Source: Sulfurimonas sp. HSL3-7
Lineage (GTDB): Bacteria; Campylobacterota; Campylobacteria; Campylobacterales; Sulfurimonadaceae
Reading direction: 5' to 3'
DNA: 64,000 bases
Assembly: GCF_039645985.1 (NCBI RefSeq)
Contig: NZ_CP147919.1
Span: 2,418,001-2,482,000, forward strand
Shown in pieces: positions 6,812-16,631 of the stretch. Under the pieces are notes generated by a model. That model ran no database searches. It worked only from the letters and a program-made list of their open reading frames with translations, and was not told the origin of the DNA. Each line of letters begins with the position of its first letter. The first letter of the stretch is position 1. Position numbers and translations under genes: made by a program.

Positions 6812-8392
6812 TCACATCCTATCTTTTGCGGTGATGCCCAGCAGGGAGAGACCGGTACGCAGTGAGAGTGCGACGACAAGGAAAAGCTTGAGCATCTTCG
6901 CCTCGTCTTTTTCGCCGATGATGCGGTAGTCGTAGTAAAATTTGTGCAGTCTTGCCGCAAGTGACTTGAGGTACTCCGGCAGTTTCTGGACCTGGCGCGT
7001 CATAAACGCGTCTTCGATCACTTCCGGCAACAAAAGAGCCTCGAAAAGGAGCCCGTCGGCATCCTCGTTGAGTCCTTTGAGATCACTCGCCATGATCTCA
7101 TCTCTCGAGAGTTCACTCTTGCCGAGTATCGTCTGAATACGCGCATGCGCGTAGTTGATATAGTAGATCGGGTTCGAACTGTCCTCTTTTTTGAGCTCTT
7201 CGACATCGAACTCGAGCGGCGTGTCGCTCTTTTTGCTCGCGAAAATAAAACGAAGGGCATCGGAACCGATCTCTTCGATGATATCGCTCATCAGTATGAC
7301 GTTGCCCGCCCGTTTGCTCATCTTGTACGGCTCGCCGTCTTTGAGCAGGCTGACCATCTGCGAGAGCTGTACTTCGAGTTTGCTGCTGTCATGGCCCAGG
7401 AACTCGGCTGCAGCCTTTACCCGGGGGATATAGCCGTGGTGGTCGGCACCCCAGATATTGATGTGGTGGTCGTAACCGCGCTCGAACTTCTGGTTATGGT
7501 AGATGATATCGCCGGCCAGATAGGTCGGACGGCCGTCTTCGCGCACAACGACACGGTCTTTCGCATCGTCGTAATCGGTTGAACGGAGCCAGATCTTATC
7601 TTCGAGATGGTAGACACCCCCGGCCATCTTGGCCATGACACGATCCCACTCTTTGTAAAGTGACGCTTCGGAGACAAAGGTATCGAAATGGATGTTCGCA
7701 TCGGCAAGATCCTTAATGATGATCTCCATCACCTTGTCTTTTGCCCAGAGCGCCAGCTCTTTCTGACGGTTCTCGTCATGAAAGATCTCTGTTCCGAAAA
7801 CCGCTACCGCTTCCTTTGCAAGGTCTGTCATATACTCGCCGCGATAGAAGCTCTCAGGGTATTCGACCTCTTCATTGAGGATGGAGGAACGTCCCTCAAG
7901 TTGAATAGAGAGCCCCAGAAGATCGATCTGGTTACCGGCATCGTTGACATAGTACTCGGCAGTGATATCAAAACCGAGCTTACGCCCTAAACGCAACAGT
8001 GTGTCACCGTAGACCGCACCGCGTGCGTGGCCGATATGTAACGGGCCTGTCGGGTTGGCACTGACGAACTCCAGCAGGATCTTCTCATTGGCATTGACAG
8101 AACCGAACTGCTCTTCGTTCTCAAGCGCCCATGAAGCGTACTCATCCAGAAATGACTCGGAGAGACGTAGGTTAATGTAGCCCTTTACCGATTCAACCGC
8201 CGAGAACATCGGGTCTTCGCCAAACGAAGAGGCCAGTTCATCGGCAATGGCCATCGGTGATTTGCGGAATTCTTTGGCTAGGGAAAATGCGACTGGTGTT
8301 GCGAAGTGGCCAAAAGAACGATCTTTCGGCTTCTCTAAAACAACATCTCGATCAAACTGCTCTCTAAGGAGCGCTGCAACACGTTGTTTCAA
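6812..8392 (-). CDS. argS: Arginyl-tRNA synthetase
   Basis: Class I aminoacyl-tRNA synthetase that charges tRNA-Arg with arginine in the cytoplasm. The 526 residues are close to the usual 530-580. Visible: N-terminal additional domain, nucleotide-binding motif HIGH (119-122, context GPLHIGHARGAV), the GADHHGYIPR region, KMSKR(AG)N in place of KMSKS, and a C-terminal DALR anticodon-binding helical domain (DEDADG...YDYRIIGE). It starts 3 bp after the tatA stop, so they share a transcript; I recall the same argS-tatA order in Campylobacter. Confidence 0.97.
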   Translation of the reverse strand: MKQRVAALLREQFDRDVVLEKPKDRSFGHFATPVAFSLAKEFRKSPMAIADELASSFGEDPMFSAVESVKGYINLRLSESFLDEYASWALENEEQFGSVNANEKILLEFVSANPTGPLHIGHARGAVYGDTLLRLGRKLGFDITAEYYVNDAGNQIDLLGLSIQLEGRSSILNEEVEYPESFYRGEYMTDLAKEAVAVFGTEIFHDENRQKELALWAKDKVMEIIIKDLADANIHFDTFVSEASLYKEWDRVMAKMAGGVYHLEDKIWLRSTDYDDAKDRVVVREDGRPTYLAGDIIYHNQKFERGYDHHINIWGADHHGYIPRVKAAAEFLGHDSSKLEVQLSQMVSLLKDGEPYKMSKRAGNVILMSDIIEEIGSDALRFIFASKKSDTPLEFDVEELKKEDSSNPIYYINYAHARIQTILGKSELSRDEIMASDLKGLNEDADGLLFEALLLPEVIEDAFMTRQVQKLPEYLKSLAARLHKFYYDYRIIGEKDEAKMLKLFLVVALSLRTGLSLLGITAKDRM

Positions 8393-8395
8393 TGA

Positions 8396-8641
8396 TTATG
8401 CTTGTTTTGTTTCTTTAGGTGCTTCTTTACTTGCACCTTCTTCTGAAGCCTCTACTTTTTTAGGCTCCTCAACCGAGTCGTTCTTTGCGACCTCCGGCTC
8501 ATCATCTTTAACCGATTTTTTGAAGTTACGTATACCTTCACCCAACCCTTTTGCAAGTTGAGGGATCTTCTTGCCTCCAAAAAGGAGCAGTACGACTGCA
8601 AGGATTAAAATAAGTTCGAACCCGCCTGGAATACTTGGCAT
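8396..8641 (-). CDS. tatA: Sec-independent protein translocase subunit TatA/TatE
   Basis: Pore-forming subunit of the twin-arginine translocase for folded proteins. In 81 residues it has the short N-terminal membrane helix ([20 protein letters not shown]), the hinge with the conserved FGGKKIP-like turn, an amphipathic helix ([16 protein letters not shown]) and an acidic/charged tail. RBS AAAGGAG lies 5 bp before ATG. tatB/tatC are not in the window. Confidence 0.95.
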   Translation of the reverse strand: MPSIPGGFELILILAVVLLLFGGKKIPQLAKGLGEGIRNFKKSVKDDEPEVAKNDSVEEPKKVEASEEGASKEAPKETKQA

Positions 8642-8753
8642 AGGTCTCCTTTATAATCAAATATTTTGCCAGAAGTATAACTTCTGGATGCTGTAATAGG
8701 GCTAAATATTCTAAAAGATGTAAGAGTTGGCTTTAGAACATTAAGTTTATAGA

Positions 8754-9104
8754 CTAGCCTTTGAGCTCTTTGAGCGCCTGTTCTATACGTACCAATACCT
8801 CACTGATCTTCTCAGGAAAAGTAAAAAGCTCCCGTTTGACGGTACTTGAAATACTGCCGCCACCCTCGATCTCACTTAACAAAGCCATAATATTACGCAG
8901 ATAGTTGCGTTGATAACTACAGGTATGACACACTTTTATCTCTTCGCACATCCCGTCATTAAGGCATACGTACGCCTCTTCAACGACGATGGAAAGCTCT
9001 TCAATAAAACTCGGGTCTTTCAACTGCATTCCATACGATTGCGTATTGACCATAGCATCGATGGTTCTGAATTGTTTTTCAACAGTCTGTATCGTCTCTA
9101 TCAT
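8754..9104 (-). CDS. Conserved-looking hypothetical protein with CxxC motif
   Basis: Not recognised. 116 residues, soluble, mostly helical, with no signal peptide. Four cysteines cluster in the middle (CLNDGMCEEIKVCHTC, about residues 47-62), which could bind zinc or an iron-sulphur centre. A clear AAGGA ribosome site precedes the ATG and codon use resembles its neighbours, so I take it as real. It sits between dedA and tatA in one minus-strand run. Confidence 0.65.
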   Translation of the reverse strand: MIETIQTVEKQFRTIDAMVNTQSYGMQLKDPSFIEELSIVVEEAYVCLNDGMCEEIKVCHTCSYQRNYLRNIMALLSEIEGGGSISSTVKRELFTFPEKISEVLVRIEQALKELKG

Positions 9105-9173
9105 AAAAAATCCTTATATGATATTTTTACAAGAAGTATAGAGATTAATACATGAAAAAAAGCTAAAAAACCG

Positions 9174-9782
9174 TCAGTTCTGATTATTTCCGTTTTTTAA
9201 ACGACGAATATAAACAAATACAAGCACAACCAACGCTCCCAGAACAGCAATTGTGATCTGATGCAGATAGGTTTCCACCAACTCTATGTTCTGACCCAAG
9301 AAATACCCCAGCATGATCAGGATCAAACTCCAGATACCCGCCCCCAATGCAGTGTAAAGACTAAAAGACAGCAGCGGCATCTGGGAAAGGCCTGCCGGAA
9401 TCGAGATAAGCTGACGTATCCCCGGAATCAAACGGCCTGTAAATGTTGAGATGGGGCCATGCTTTTGAAAGAAGTTATCCATCTTATCCATCGTACTGCT
9501 TGGGATAAAGATATATTTTCCGAATTTCAGCAACAAGCGCCTGCCGATGATGAATGCGCCAAAGTAGTTGATAAAGGCACCGCTCAGTGAGCCAAACAGT
9601 GCGACTACAAAAACAATAACGATATTCATCTCACCCTGCTGGGCCAGATAGCCGGCAGGTATCAAGACGATCTCGCTCGGAAAAGGGATAAAAGAGCTTT
9701 CGATCATCATCAGAAGAAAGATGCCTAGATAGCCCATATCCAATATATTTTGTACAAGCCACTGGGCAAGATCAGCTAACAT
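9174..9782 (-). CDS. DedA-family membrane protein
   Basis: Inner-membrane protein of the DedA/VTT superfamily, likely a lipid-carrier flippase or scramblase (undecaprenyl-phosphate or phospholipid recycling). 202 residues with re-entrant and membrane helices; the N-terminal IESSFIPFPSEIVLIPAG block and the FTGRLIPGIRQLISIPAG motif (about 113-130) define the family. The start overlaps the murG 3' end by 11 bp with GAGGAG upstream, indicating coupling with a lipid-II synthesis gene. That fits a role in the undecaprenyl cycle. Confidence 0.9.
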   Translation of the reverse strand: MLADLAQWLVQNILDMGYLGIFLLMMIESSFIPFPSEIVLIPAGYLAQQGEMNIVIVFVVALFGSLSGAFINYFGAFIIGRRLLLKFGKYIFIPSSTMDKMDNFFQKHGPISTFTGRLIPGIRQLISIPAGLSQMPLLSFSLYTALGAGIWSLILIMLGYFLGQNIELVETYLHQITIAVLGALVVLVFVYIRRLKNGNNQN

Positions 9783-10797
9783 CCAAACGCTCCTCTATAT
9801 CATCAATAATTGCCGCAGCGGCACCTTTATTCCCGAGTTTCATCAAGCCACGACTCTTCTCTTCGAGGTCATCATCCAAAAGAGCCAAGAGGTTACGCGC
9901 ATACGAAGGGCTCTCCCGATAGGACCACGCCAACGCTTTCTCAACCAAAAAGAGCGCATTGTGGTATTGATGGTCCCCTGCCGCATACGGGTACGGCACA
10001 AAGAGTGCCGGCAGCCCGTTCGCCGCAAGTTCCCAAAGCGTACTGGCACCTGCACGGCTGACTGCCAGGTCCGCGCGTTCTATCAAGGCCGGAAGCTCTT
10101 TTGTGAAACTGTACAGTTCGACTTCGAGCTTCTGCTCTTCATACGCTTTTTTGACCCGTTCATAATCTCTTTCGCCGCATTGGTGAATGACCTTGATCCC
10201 TTTGGCAATGCAGGCGGCGGATGTCTCCAGCGCCAGATCATTGATGAACTTCGCCCCTTGCGAACCGCCCAGAAAGATGACCGTATTGATCTTTTTACGC
10301 AGATGCGCCGTCTCAAAAAAGAGATCACGCACGGGGTAGCCTTTTACAGGTGATTTTTCATCGTAGGAGCTGTAAAAAGCACGGGCATAGGGTTTCATCA
10401 TGGCGTTAAGCCGTCCCATCACCGCGTTTTGTTCGTGAATAAAAAAGGGAATATGTTTGGTATAGGCACCAAAGGTGGCCGCCGCAGCCGAATAACCGCC
10501 GACCGAGACCACGGCATCGATCTTCTCATTTTTTAAGATGCTGCGCGACTTTAACACCGCGCGGAATATCTTCCACAATGCCCACAACTTGCCTATGTAT
10601 CGACGGTTGACCACACCGCTTGTATCGAGAAAAAAGCGTTTTTCAAAACGTGTTTCCTCACCAAACCAGGCCCGGTCCTGGCCTGAGACCGAACCGATAT
10701 AGATCGCCTCATGCCCTTTTTGTTTCAGGGCTTCAAGCAGTGCTGCCGCAATGGCCAGATGACCGCCTGTTCCGCCGCCTGTAATCGCTACTCTCAT
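9772..10797 (-). CDS. murG: UDP-GlcNAc:undecaprenyl-PP-MurNAc-pentapeptide GlcNAc transferase
   Basis: Membrane-associated GT28 glycosyltransferase that converts lipid I to lipid II. 341 residues; N-terminal glycine loop TGGGTGGHL (6-14), second loop VFLGGSQGAKFIND (about 169-182), and the UDP-GlcNAc site SRAGASTLWELAANGLPALFVPYPYAAGDHQ (shown in two blocks: SRAGASTLWELA, PYPYAAGDHQ). It follows ftsW by 7 bp and overlaps dedA, so cell-wall precursor synthesis and septal polymerisation are in one operon. Confidence 0.96.
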   Translation of the reverse strand: MRVAITGGGTGGHLAIAAALLEALKQKGHEAIYIGSVSGQDRAWFGEETRFEKRFFLDTSGVVNRRYIGKLWALWKIFRAVLKSRSILKNEKIDAVVSVGGYSAAAATFGAYTKHIPFFIHEQNAVMGRLNAMMKPYARAFYSSYDEKSPVKGYPVRDLFFETAHLRKKINTVIFLGGSQGAKFINDLALETSAACIAKGIKVIHQCGERDYERVKKAYEEQKLEVELYSFTKELPALIERADLAVSRAGASTLWELAANGLPALFVPYPYAAGDHQYHNALFLVEKALAWSYRESPSYARNLLALLDDDLEEKSRGLMKLGNKGAAAAIIDDIEERLDVS

Positions 10798-10804
10798 TGT
10801 ATTC

Positions 10805-11971
10805 CTAACGTTTCAATTTTACTTTTCGTGAGGCCATCAGGACCATGCCTATGCCGACAGATGCGGCGATCATCGCTGAACCGCCGTAGCTCAAAAACGG
10901 TACGGAGATCCCCTTGATCGGCGTCAGGCCGCTGATGCCGTACGCGTTGATCAAAAAGGTGAACGCGATCAGCAGACCGATGCCCATACTGAACAGATAG
11001 CTTTTTTCATCTTGGGTACGGTTGGCGACCCTGAAGATGCGCTGCAAAATAGCCAAGAAGATGATCGTCACCAGCAGTACGCCAAGGAAACCGAACTCCT
11101 CTGCAATGCCGGCCAACACAAAGTCGGTATGGACCTCGGACAAAAAGCCCAGCTTGAAGGTTCCGTTGGCCAGTCCCGAACCGAAGAGCCCGCCGTTATG
11201 GATCGCGTTGAGCGAATGCGAGATCTGGTATGGCTCGGAGTAGCTCTCGATCCGTAATTTCGAAGCAATGGACTCGGGGAAAAAAGCGAGTATCTGGTTT
11301 TGCGCCAGAGACCACCAGGACTTGATCCGCATTATCCTGTGCTCTGCCGTAAAGATAAAGATAAGGAAAAAAGCCGATGCGCTCCCCAAAAGGGTGATAA
11401 AAAACTTAAAACTGCTTCCTGCGAACATCAGCATAAACAGCAGTGCCATGCTCAGGACAACGACCTGTCCAAGATCTTTCTGCAGCACCGCGATCAGCAC
11501 CATGACAACAACGAAGAAAACGGCATACGGCGCAAAGCGCGAGAACTCCTCTTTAAGCCCCATACCGCCGTGATGCCCCATCTTTCGCGAAAAGCTCCAC
11601 GCCAGGAAATAGACAAAACCGATCTTGAAAAACTCCACCGGCGCCAAAGAGAAGCCTGCCACCTTGATCCACCGTTTCGCCCCGCCCACTTCGCTAACGA
11701 GACTTGCCGGCATGAACGGCATAGCGATCATCAAAAAAAGTGCCCCGAAAAAGAGTGCAAACCCGAGACGTGCCAGCCATATATCGGGGTTCAACTGCGC
11801 CAGCGACCACATGATGAGAATCGAGAGCAGCCCAAAGGCAAACTGGCGAATCACAAAATGAAAATCGCTGTAGTCGAACAAGACAACGACATAACTCGAG
11901 AGAGAATAGGTGAAGATAATACTGATGCCGATAAGCAGTGATGTCAAGATAAAAAGTTGTCGATCAGCCAT
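10805..11971 (-). CDS. ftsW: SEDS-family septal peptidoglycan glycosyltransferase FtsW
   Basis: Polytopic membrane enzyme polymerising lipid II at the division site, partnered with a class B PBP. 388 residues with about ten membrane segments; family blocks GGAKRWI, the QKDLGQ segment and the SEVHTDFVLAGIAEEFG loop, and the C-terminal FLSYGGSAM. Immediately upstream of murG, as in many dcw clusters, which favours FtsW over RodA. An FtsI-like transpeptidase lies divergently about 1 kb away. Confidence 0.93.
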   Translation of the reverse strand: MADRQLFILTSLLIGISIIFTYSLSSYVVVLFDYSDFHFVIRQFAFGLLSILIMWSLAQLNPDIWLARLGFALFFGALFLMIAMPFMPASLVSEVGGAKRWIKVAGFSLAPVEFFKIGFVYFLAWSFSRKMGHHGGMGLKEEFSRFAPYAVFFVVVMVLIAVLQKDLGQVVVLSMALLFMLMFAGSSFKFFITLLGSASAFFLIFIFTAEHRIMRIKSWWSLAQNQILAFFPESIASKLRIESYSEPYQISHSLNAIHNGGLFGSGLANGTFKLGFLSEVHTDFVLAGIAEEFGFLGVLLVTIIFLAILQRIFRVANRTQDEKSYLFSMGIGLLIAFTFLINAYGISGLTPIKGISVPFLSYGGSAMIAASVGIGMVLMASRKVKLKR

Positions 11972-12045
11972 TATGTTCCACGATGAAAATTTGTGTTGAT
12001 ATTTTAGCGTTTTGGGTTTAAACTAGAGGCCTCATCTTGCAAATC

Positions 12046-12876
12046 TTACCTGCAGTGATGGTTCGCAAGTTCATAACTGCGGTGACCGTCAAATAACAGG
12101 GCCTTGTCTTCACGTGTGATGTCGATTGTCTGCTCCTGCCCATTATTTCCCTGAAGGATCAGACGCGAGGACTCGACAGACCAGGTTCCGCTTTTTTGCT
12201 CTTGTATCCGCGACATCCCTCCTTCAAGCGTATGCTCCTCTTTCAGTAGGTATCGTCGGTCTGAGCAGAGCCAAAGTTCACGTTTTTCATCATAAGTACC
12301 GGCATCTTTGACATAAACGATATGGGCACCTTTTAGACGCATCTCCAGATCGTCCAGAGCGTTTTGCAGCTGTCTTGTCGGTATAAATACGAGCGCTTGC
12401 GCGATATTCATGGTGAGTACCTTGAACGCACTGTCCTTGGAAACGTCATAATCCGCTGTTATCGCTACCGCCCTCTCCTGCGGCCCCAAAATAATATAGA
12501 CCAAAACCGATCTCTTATGCTGAGCGCCGGAAGGACTATAGTTTCGGCGATAAATGCGCGAGCTGACTTTCATGATGTGTTCCTGCGGGAAGATCCTGCG
12601 ATCATCGCCAAGATAATGCACCTCATTCAGATAACGGATCGCCTCGACACTGTTCATCGTTTTTGAACGCATAACGATCGTGTCATTGGTGTCGTCTTGA
12701 AACAGCAGCAGCCCTTCGCCTTGTTTCGCGACGGCATTCCAGTGCGGAGGCAGCCCCATGCTTGCGCCCAAAGAAGAGACAGTCAGTTTCTTCGGCCCGC
12801 TGTAAACCTTGTCAAATTCCAGTTCGGTGCCGCAGAGCACTGTAACCGACACTAAAAAGGTTAAAAGCAGGCGCAT
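12046..12876 (-). CDS. Secreted/periplasmic hypothetical protein
   Basis: Not recognised. 276 residues with an N-terminal signal peptide (RLLLTFLVSVTVLCG) and a beta-rich body; the C-terminal part (GTWSVESSRLILQG...) resembles a short lipocalin-like strand pattern. RBS AAGGAG 8 bp before ATG. It lies 74 bp upstream of ftsW and diverges from the FtsI-like PBP, so an envelope role is plausible but unproven. Confidence 0.7.
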   Translation of the reverse strand: MRLLLTFLVSVTVLCGTELEFDKVYSGPKKLTVSSLGASMGLPPHWNAVAKQGEGLLLFQDDTNDTIVMRSKTMNSVEAIRYLNEVHYLGDDRRIFPQEHIMKVSSRIYRRNYSPSGAQHKRSVLVYIILGPQERAVAITADYDVSKDSAFKVLTMNIAQALVFIPTRQLQNALDDLEMRLKGAHIVYVKDAGTYDEKRELWLCSDRRYLLKEEHTLEGGMSRIQEQKSGTWSVESSRLILQGNNGQEQTIDITREDKALLFDGHRSYELANHHCR

Positions 12877-13013
12877 CTATCAACTCCTTCTGTTGCTGAC
12901 CTAACTATAACATAAAGCCCTAAACAATCGTGAGCGGATAGACATCGCTATAACCCCTTTATAAAGTTATTCTCGATATATTTTTGCATTCACAAATAAG
13001 GCCAAATTCCCAG

Positions 13014-14777
13014 ATGGTAGACGACGATAAAAAAGCCTCCAAGGTCCTGCTGTTATTTATTTTTCTCGTTATCGGCTTTTTGATCTTTCTGAGCACCATG
13101 TTCTATACCGCCGTCAAACCGCGTGACCTGCCTTCGCGTTTTATTTCAGACACGACAAAAGCGGAACGCAGCAGTATCATCAGCGCCGATGGCTTCCATC
13201 TTGCTATCAGCAAAAAAGTCTACAAGGCGATGATCAACACCAAAAATCTTGATCCCGATAAAAAAGAACTTTTTATCCAACTTTTCTCGATCTACAGCAA
13301 TATTCCTGCCGAGACGATCCGCAGAAAGATCCGCCGCAGAAAAGGAGCTGTGACACTCAGTTACAGCATCTCCGAACAACGCGCGCAGTACCTCAAATCC
13401 CTCGCTTTTGAACTGCGCCGCCTCAATGTCTTTCAAGAGTACCAAACGCCAAACGGCCGCCATATTTTGCAAGGTCTTGACATTATCGAAAGCGGTGAGG
13501 CGAGGATCTATCCCTATGGCGATCTCCTTACCCCGGTGATCGGTTACCCCAAAAAGCATGAAGACCACGGCTATACCCGTTCGCACGGTATGAAAGGGAT
13601 CGAACGCAAGTACAATGATGATCTTTCCCCCCGTCAGGATGGTCTGCAGCGCGGTCCGCGTGACGTCAACGGTTATATGATCCTCAACAAAGAGAGCCAC
13701 ACCAAATACGCGCTCAACGGACTTGATGTCAAACTCACCATCCCGGTCACCCTCCAGTCTCGCGTCGAACGGATGTGCGACAAGATGCAGGAGAAGATGG
13801 GTGCAAGACAGATCATCGTCACCGTCATGGAGTCGGAGACAGGCAGGATGCGCGTTCTGGCCACATCAAACCGTTTTAAACCCAAAGATATCCAACCCGA
13901 AGACATTCCCTCCCTTCAGGTACATGCCGTCGAATACAGTTTTGAGCCGGGTTCGGTCTTAAAACCCATTATTTTTGCCCTATTGATGAAACACAAGCTT
14001 GTCAACCCTTTCGAAGTGGTCAATACCCATAACGGCCGATTTAAAATCGGCAAACGCATCATCACCGATGAGCATAAAATGCACTACATGAGTGCCGAGA
14101 ACGTCATCGTGCACTCCTCCAATATCGGGATCGCACAACTTGCCCAGCGACTCAATGCAAGTGACTATCATCAAGGCCTGCTCGATTTCGGGTTCACACA
14201 ACCCTCGGGCATCGATCTGACCAATGAGTACCTCGGCAAGATCCCGACCATGCGTCAACTCGACTCCGAGACCTACAAAGCCAGTGCTTCGTATGGGTAT
14301 GCCGTGCGGGCCAACCTCATCCAGCTGCTTAAAGCCTACAACGTCTTCAACAATAGCGGGCGTATGGTCACACCGCGTTTGACCCAGGAGTATATTGATG
14401 AAACTGGGCGCAGTATCCCTCTGGAACAGGAAGAGCCTATGCAACTGCTTAACCCCGAAACGGCGGAACGCATTAAGCGTATTCTTGTCAAAACAGCCGT
14501 AGAGGGGACCGGGCAGAAGGCCCTGGTCGACGGCATCGAGATCGGCGGTAAAACAGGTACGGCACAGATCTCCGAGCGCGGCCACTACCAACAGAAGTAC
14601 AACACCTCCTTTATCGGGTTCGCCAATGATAGCGCCCACAACTACACGATCGGTGTCACCGTCATACGCCCAAAAATCGCTTACCGCTTTGCTGCGCAGA
14701 GCGCGGCACCTGTTTTTAGAGAAACGGTGGAACTGCTGATAGAAGAGGGATTACTGAAACCTAAATGTGATAAATAA
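13014..14777 (+). CDS. Class B penicillin-binding protein (FtsI/PBP3-like D,D-transpeptidase)
   Basis: Cross-links peptidoglycan in the periplasm, probably at the septum with FtsW. One N-terminal membrane anchor (LLLFIFLVIGFLIFLS), a dimerisation domain, then the transpeptidase with the active serine in EPGSVLKPI (SxxK), SSN in IVHSSNIG, and KTG in GGKTGTAQ. I start at ATG 13014 (587 residues); a TTG 30 bp upstream is also in frame but has no ribosome site. Divergent from the ftsW-murG operon. PBP2/MrdA is the alternative, but size and KTGTAQ context favour FtsI. Confidence 0.9.
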   Translation: MVDDDKKASKVLLLFIFLVIGFLIFLSTMFYTAVKPRDLPSRFISDTTKAERSSIISADGFHLAISKKVYKAMINTKNLDPDKKELFIQLFSIYSNIPAETIRRKIRRRKGAVTLSYSISEQRAQYLKSLAFELRRLNVFQEYQTPNGRHILQGLDIIESGEARIYPYGDLLTPVIGYPKKHEDHGYTRSHGMKGIERKYNDDLSPRQDGLQRGPRDVNGYMILNKESHTKYALNGLDVKLTIPVTLQSRVERMCDKMQEKMGARQIIVTVMESETGRMRVLATSNRFKPKDIQPEDIPSLQVHAVEYSFEPGSVLKPIIFALLMKHKLVNPFEVVNTHNGRFKIGKRIITDEHKMHYMSAENVIVHSSNIGIAQLAQRLNASDYHQGLLDFGFTQPSGIDLTNEYLGKIPTMRQLDSETYKASASYGYAVRANLIQLLKAYNVFNNSGRMVTPRLTQEYIDETGRSIPLEQEEPMQLLNPETAERIKRILVKTAVEGTGQKALVDGIEIGGKTGTAQISERGHYQQKYNTSFIGFANDSAHNYTIGVTVIRPKIAYRFAAQSAAPVFRETVELLIEEGLLKPKCDK

Positions 14778-15070
14778 AATTTCATCTAATATTTAGATGC
14801 GTTTTTTTCCTGTACACTCTCTGCAAAATCATCTTAATAACGCTGTCTGCTGTTTCTATTCAAAATTCAGATGTATGGAGTACTAATCAGAAGTACAGCA
14901 GCAGATGTAACCGTCTTCTCACTGTTAACTTCTAAATGCGATAGTTGGTACATTACGCCCTTCCCTTTCCGCCATCAAAACATTAGGGAGAAAGTCAAGA
15001 GTGATTCTGATGCACAACAAACCAGAGCGAAACTCTGATTCATTCATAGAATAATGGCTGCCCAAGAGAT
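14778..15070. other. Intergenic region with terminator; otherwise nothing recognised
   Basis: Convergent gap between the PBP gene and a lipoprotein gene. It holds the PBP terminator at its left end and an inverted repeat CTGCTGT/ACAGCAG (about 14848-14903). No coding frame with a ribosome site is seen. Confidence 0.5.
14783..14808 (+). terminator. Rho-independent terminator after the FtsI-like gene
   Basis: Perfect stem CATCTAA/TTAGATG with TAT loop followed by CG and seven T residues, starting 5 bp after the stop codon. Confidence 0.9.
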
Positions 15071-16243
15071 CTATCGGTAGAGCTGAAGTTGGCCGGCACT
15101 ACCGTTATTCCAGGTTCCCCCGATAATGAAGTTTGTGATACTTCCGACAACCTCGCCGGAAAATGCCCCGCCGCCAGGTACTGCAAAGCTGAATATATGC
15201 GTTGAAGCATCATAAGACCATTCACCGCTAAATGTTCCCTGCACCCCGTCGATCCATTCGGTTCCCGTGAATGTCCCGTCAATGTTGAACGTAAATATAG
15301 CCCGATATGCGGCACTCGTCCGGTTGGGGTCCAGCGCGTTATAGGTGCCGACAAAATCGGATTCCTGCGCATCATCAACAGAAATTTCGCCTTCAACCCA
15401 GGCCTGGGGCACAGGACATCGGCCTTCCCCGTCTATATTGTCGTACAATAATACATATGCCGGTGCGACATACGATGAATTCTCGTTCAAACTGACGGCC
15501 GGACTGGAAGGCAACGATCCAAGGAAACCAAAATAACGCTTTGGTCCGTCAATAGTGTCTTGGATCCACTCCATACAGAATGTATAACTTCCCTGCGGCA
15601 GGTACATTCTTGCCGTCGGATAATCAAACGGCGGCGCGAGAACGGCTACTGCCTTGTTCGCCGCAATCGGAGCATCCAGATCAGGATGGGCGAGAATATA
15701 CCGATAGGGTTTGACTATCGGATCATAGGTATTGAAATGGGGTTCAAATTCGACCGGAAAATGCAAAGCCCGACCGGTACCGATGATAAAAACCGAAAAG
15801 CTGTCCACTGAAGTTGTGACGGCATTCTCCTTCAGACCGCCGCCAACAAACGTCCACTGACCGCCGTCCCATCGATAGATACCAACCTCTCCTTCTTGCG
15901 TAGAGGGGTCGATTCCTGTTGCCGGGAAAGTGATCGTTGCCGGCACGGCAAGCTTAATGTTATTTGCATCAATTTTATACACAGGTGATGAAGCCGTAAT
16001 AATTCCCGGCAGTGGCGCAGGCAGTTTTGTTTCTTCAACACTGACCAACAAAGGCTGATCAACAGCTCCTTCCGGAAAAGTCACGCTAAAACCTGATGAA
16101 AGCGTTATGACACCACCGTCACTGTCAATGGTCGTTTCGACCTTCTCGCTGTCATTGTTATTATCACTGCTTGAACATCCGCTTAAGGCGAACATCATCG
16201 CTACAAGTACCGCTACCGTTGTCAAAATATACCGTGATTTCAT
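15071..16243 (-). CDS. Lipoprotein with ZU5-like domain
   Basis: Unknown surface or periplasmic lipoprotein, 390 residues from ATG 16243. That start has a GGATGG site just upstream; the same frame stays open to 16441 but the extra 66 residues look non-coding. Signal peptide and lipobox FALSGC (lipidated Cys near 24), a Ser/Asn/Asp linker, a ZU5-like segment (GGVITLSSGFSVTFPEGAVD), a middle domain, and a C-terminal beta domain (GTFTGTEW...FSGEWSYD) like lipocalin-type repeats. No enzymatic motif. Single transcription unit. Confidence 0.8.
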   Translation of the reverse strand: MKSRYILTTVAVLVAMMFALSGCSSSDNNNDSEKVETTIDSDGGVITLSSGFSVTFPEGAVDQPLLVSVEETKLPAPLPGIITASSPVYKIDANNIKLAVPATITFPATGIDPSTQEGEVGIYRWDGGQWTFVGGGLKENAVTTSVDSFSVFIIGTGRALHFPVEFEPHFNTYDPIVKPYRYILAHPDLDAPIAANKAVAVLAPPFDYPTARMYLPQGSYTFCMEWIQDTIDGPKRYFGFLGSLPSSPAVSLNENSSYVAPAYVLLYDNIDGEGRCPVPQAWVEGEISVDDAQESDFVGTYNALDPNRTSAAYRAIFTFNIDGTFTGTEWIDGVQGTFSGEWSYDASTHIFSFAVPGGGAFSGEVVGSITNFIIGGTWNNGSAGQLQLYR

Positions 16244-16631
16244 AATCCATCCTTTCAGGCCGAATAATAGCTGTGAAAATGCAATCATTTTCAGTATAAA
16301 TCCATCCTCCTTAAAAATAAATGAACAGCATAAACAGGAGGACCCTTTAAAAATAACGCCCTGAACATAATCCGATCTGAAATTCGGTACACACATCAGA
16401 ATCTCTTTAACGCCTAATGGAAATATAAGCCTTTTATACACTAGTTTCTATGCGGTATGGATCCTGTACCGTAAGTACAGCCTGTCAAAATAAAGAGGTA
16501 TAAAGCGTTATGGAGAAAAAAGAGCATTGTAGCTTATGAGTAAAACCGTATATCTAAAATATCTTGATCATATTTGAGAATATCTCAGAAAACACAACTT
16601 GCTATCAAAAATGGTCTTGTATTTTATACTA
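16244..16631. other. Upstream region of the lipoprotein gene; no gene seen
   Basis: AT-rich gap between the lipoprotein start and panC stop. The only structure I see is a small perfect hairpin CTGTAC-CGTAA-GTACAG at 16464-16480, about 220 bp ahead of the lipoprotein start. It matches no riboswitch consensus that I can recall. Confidence 0.4.

Noticed and set aside
16244-16441. 66-codon N-terminal extension of the ZU5-like lipoprotein
   Set aside because: It would put a long tail before a valid signal peptide and lacks a ribosome site; the ATG at 16243 has one.
16464-16480. Riboswitch ahead of the lipoprotein gene
   Set aside because: A single 6-bp stem with no match to riboswitch cores I know.
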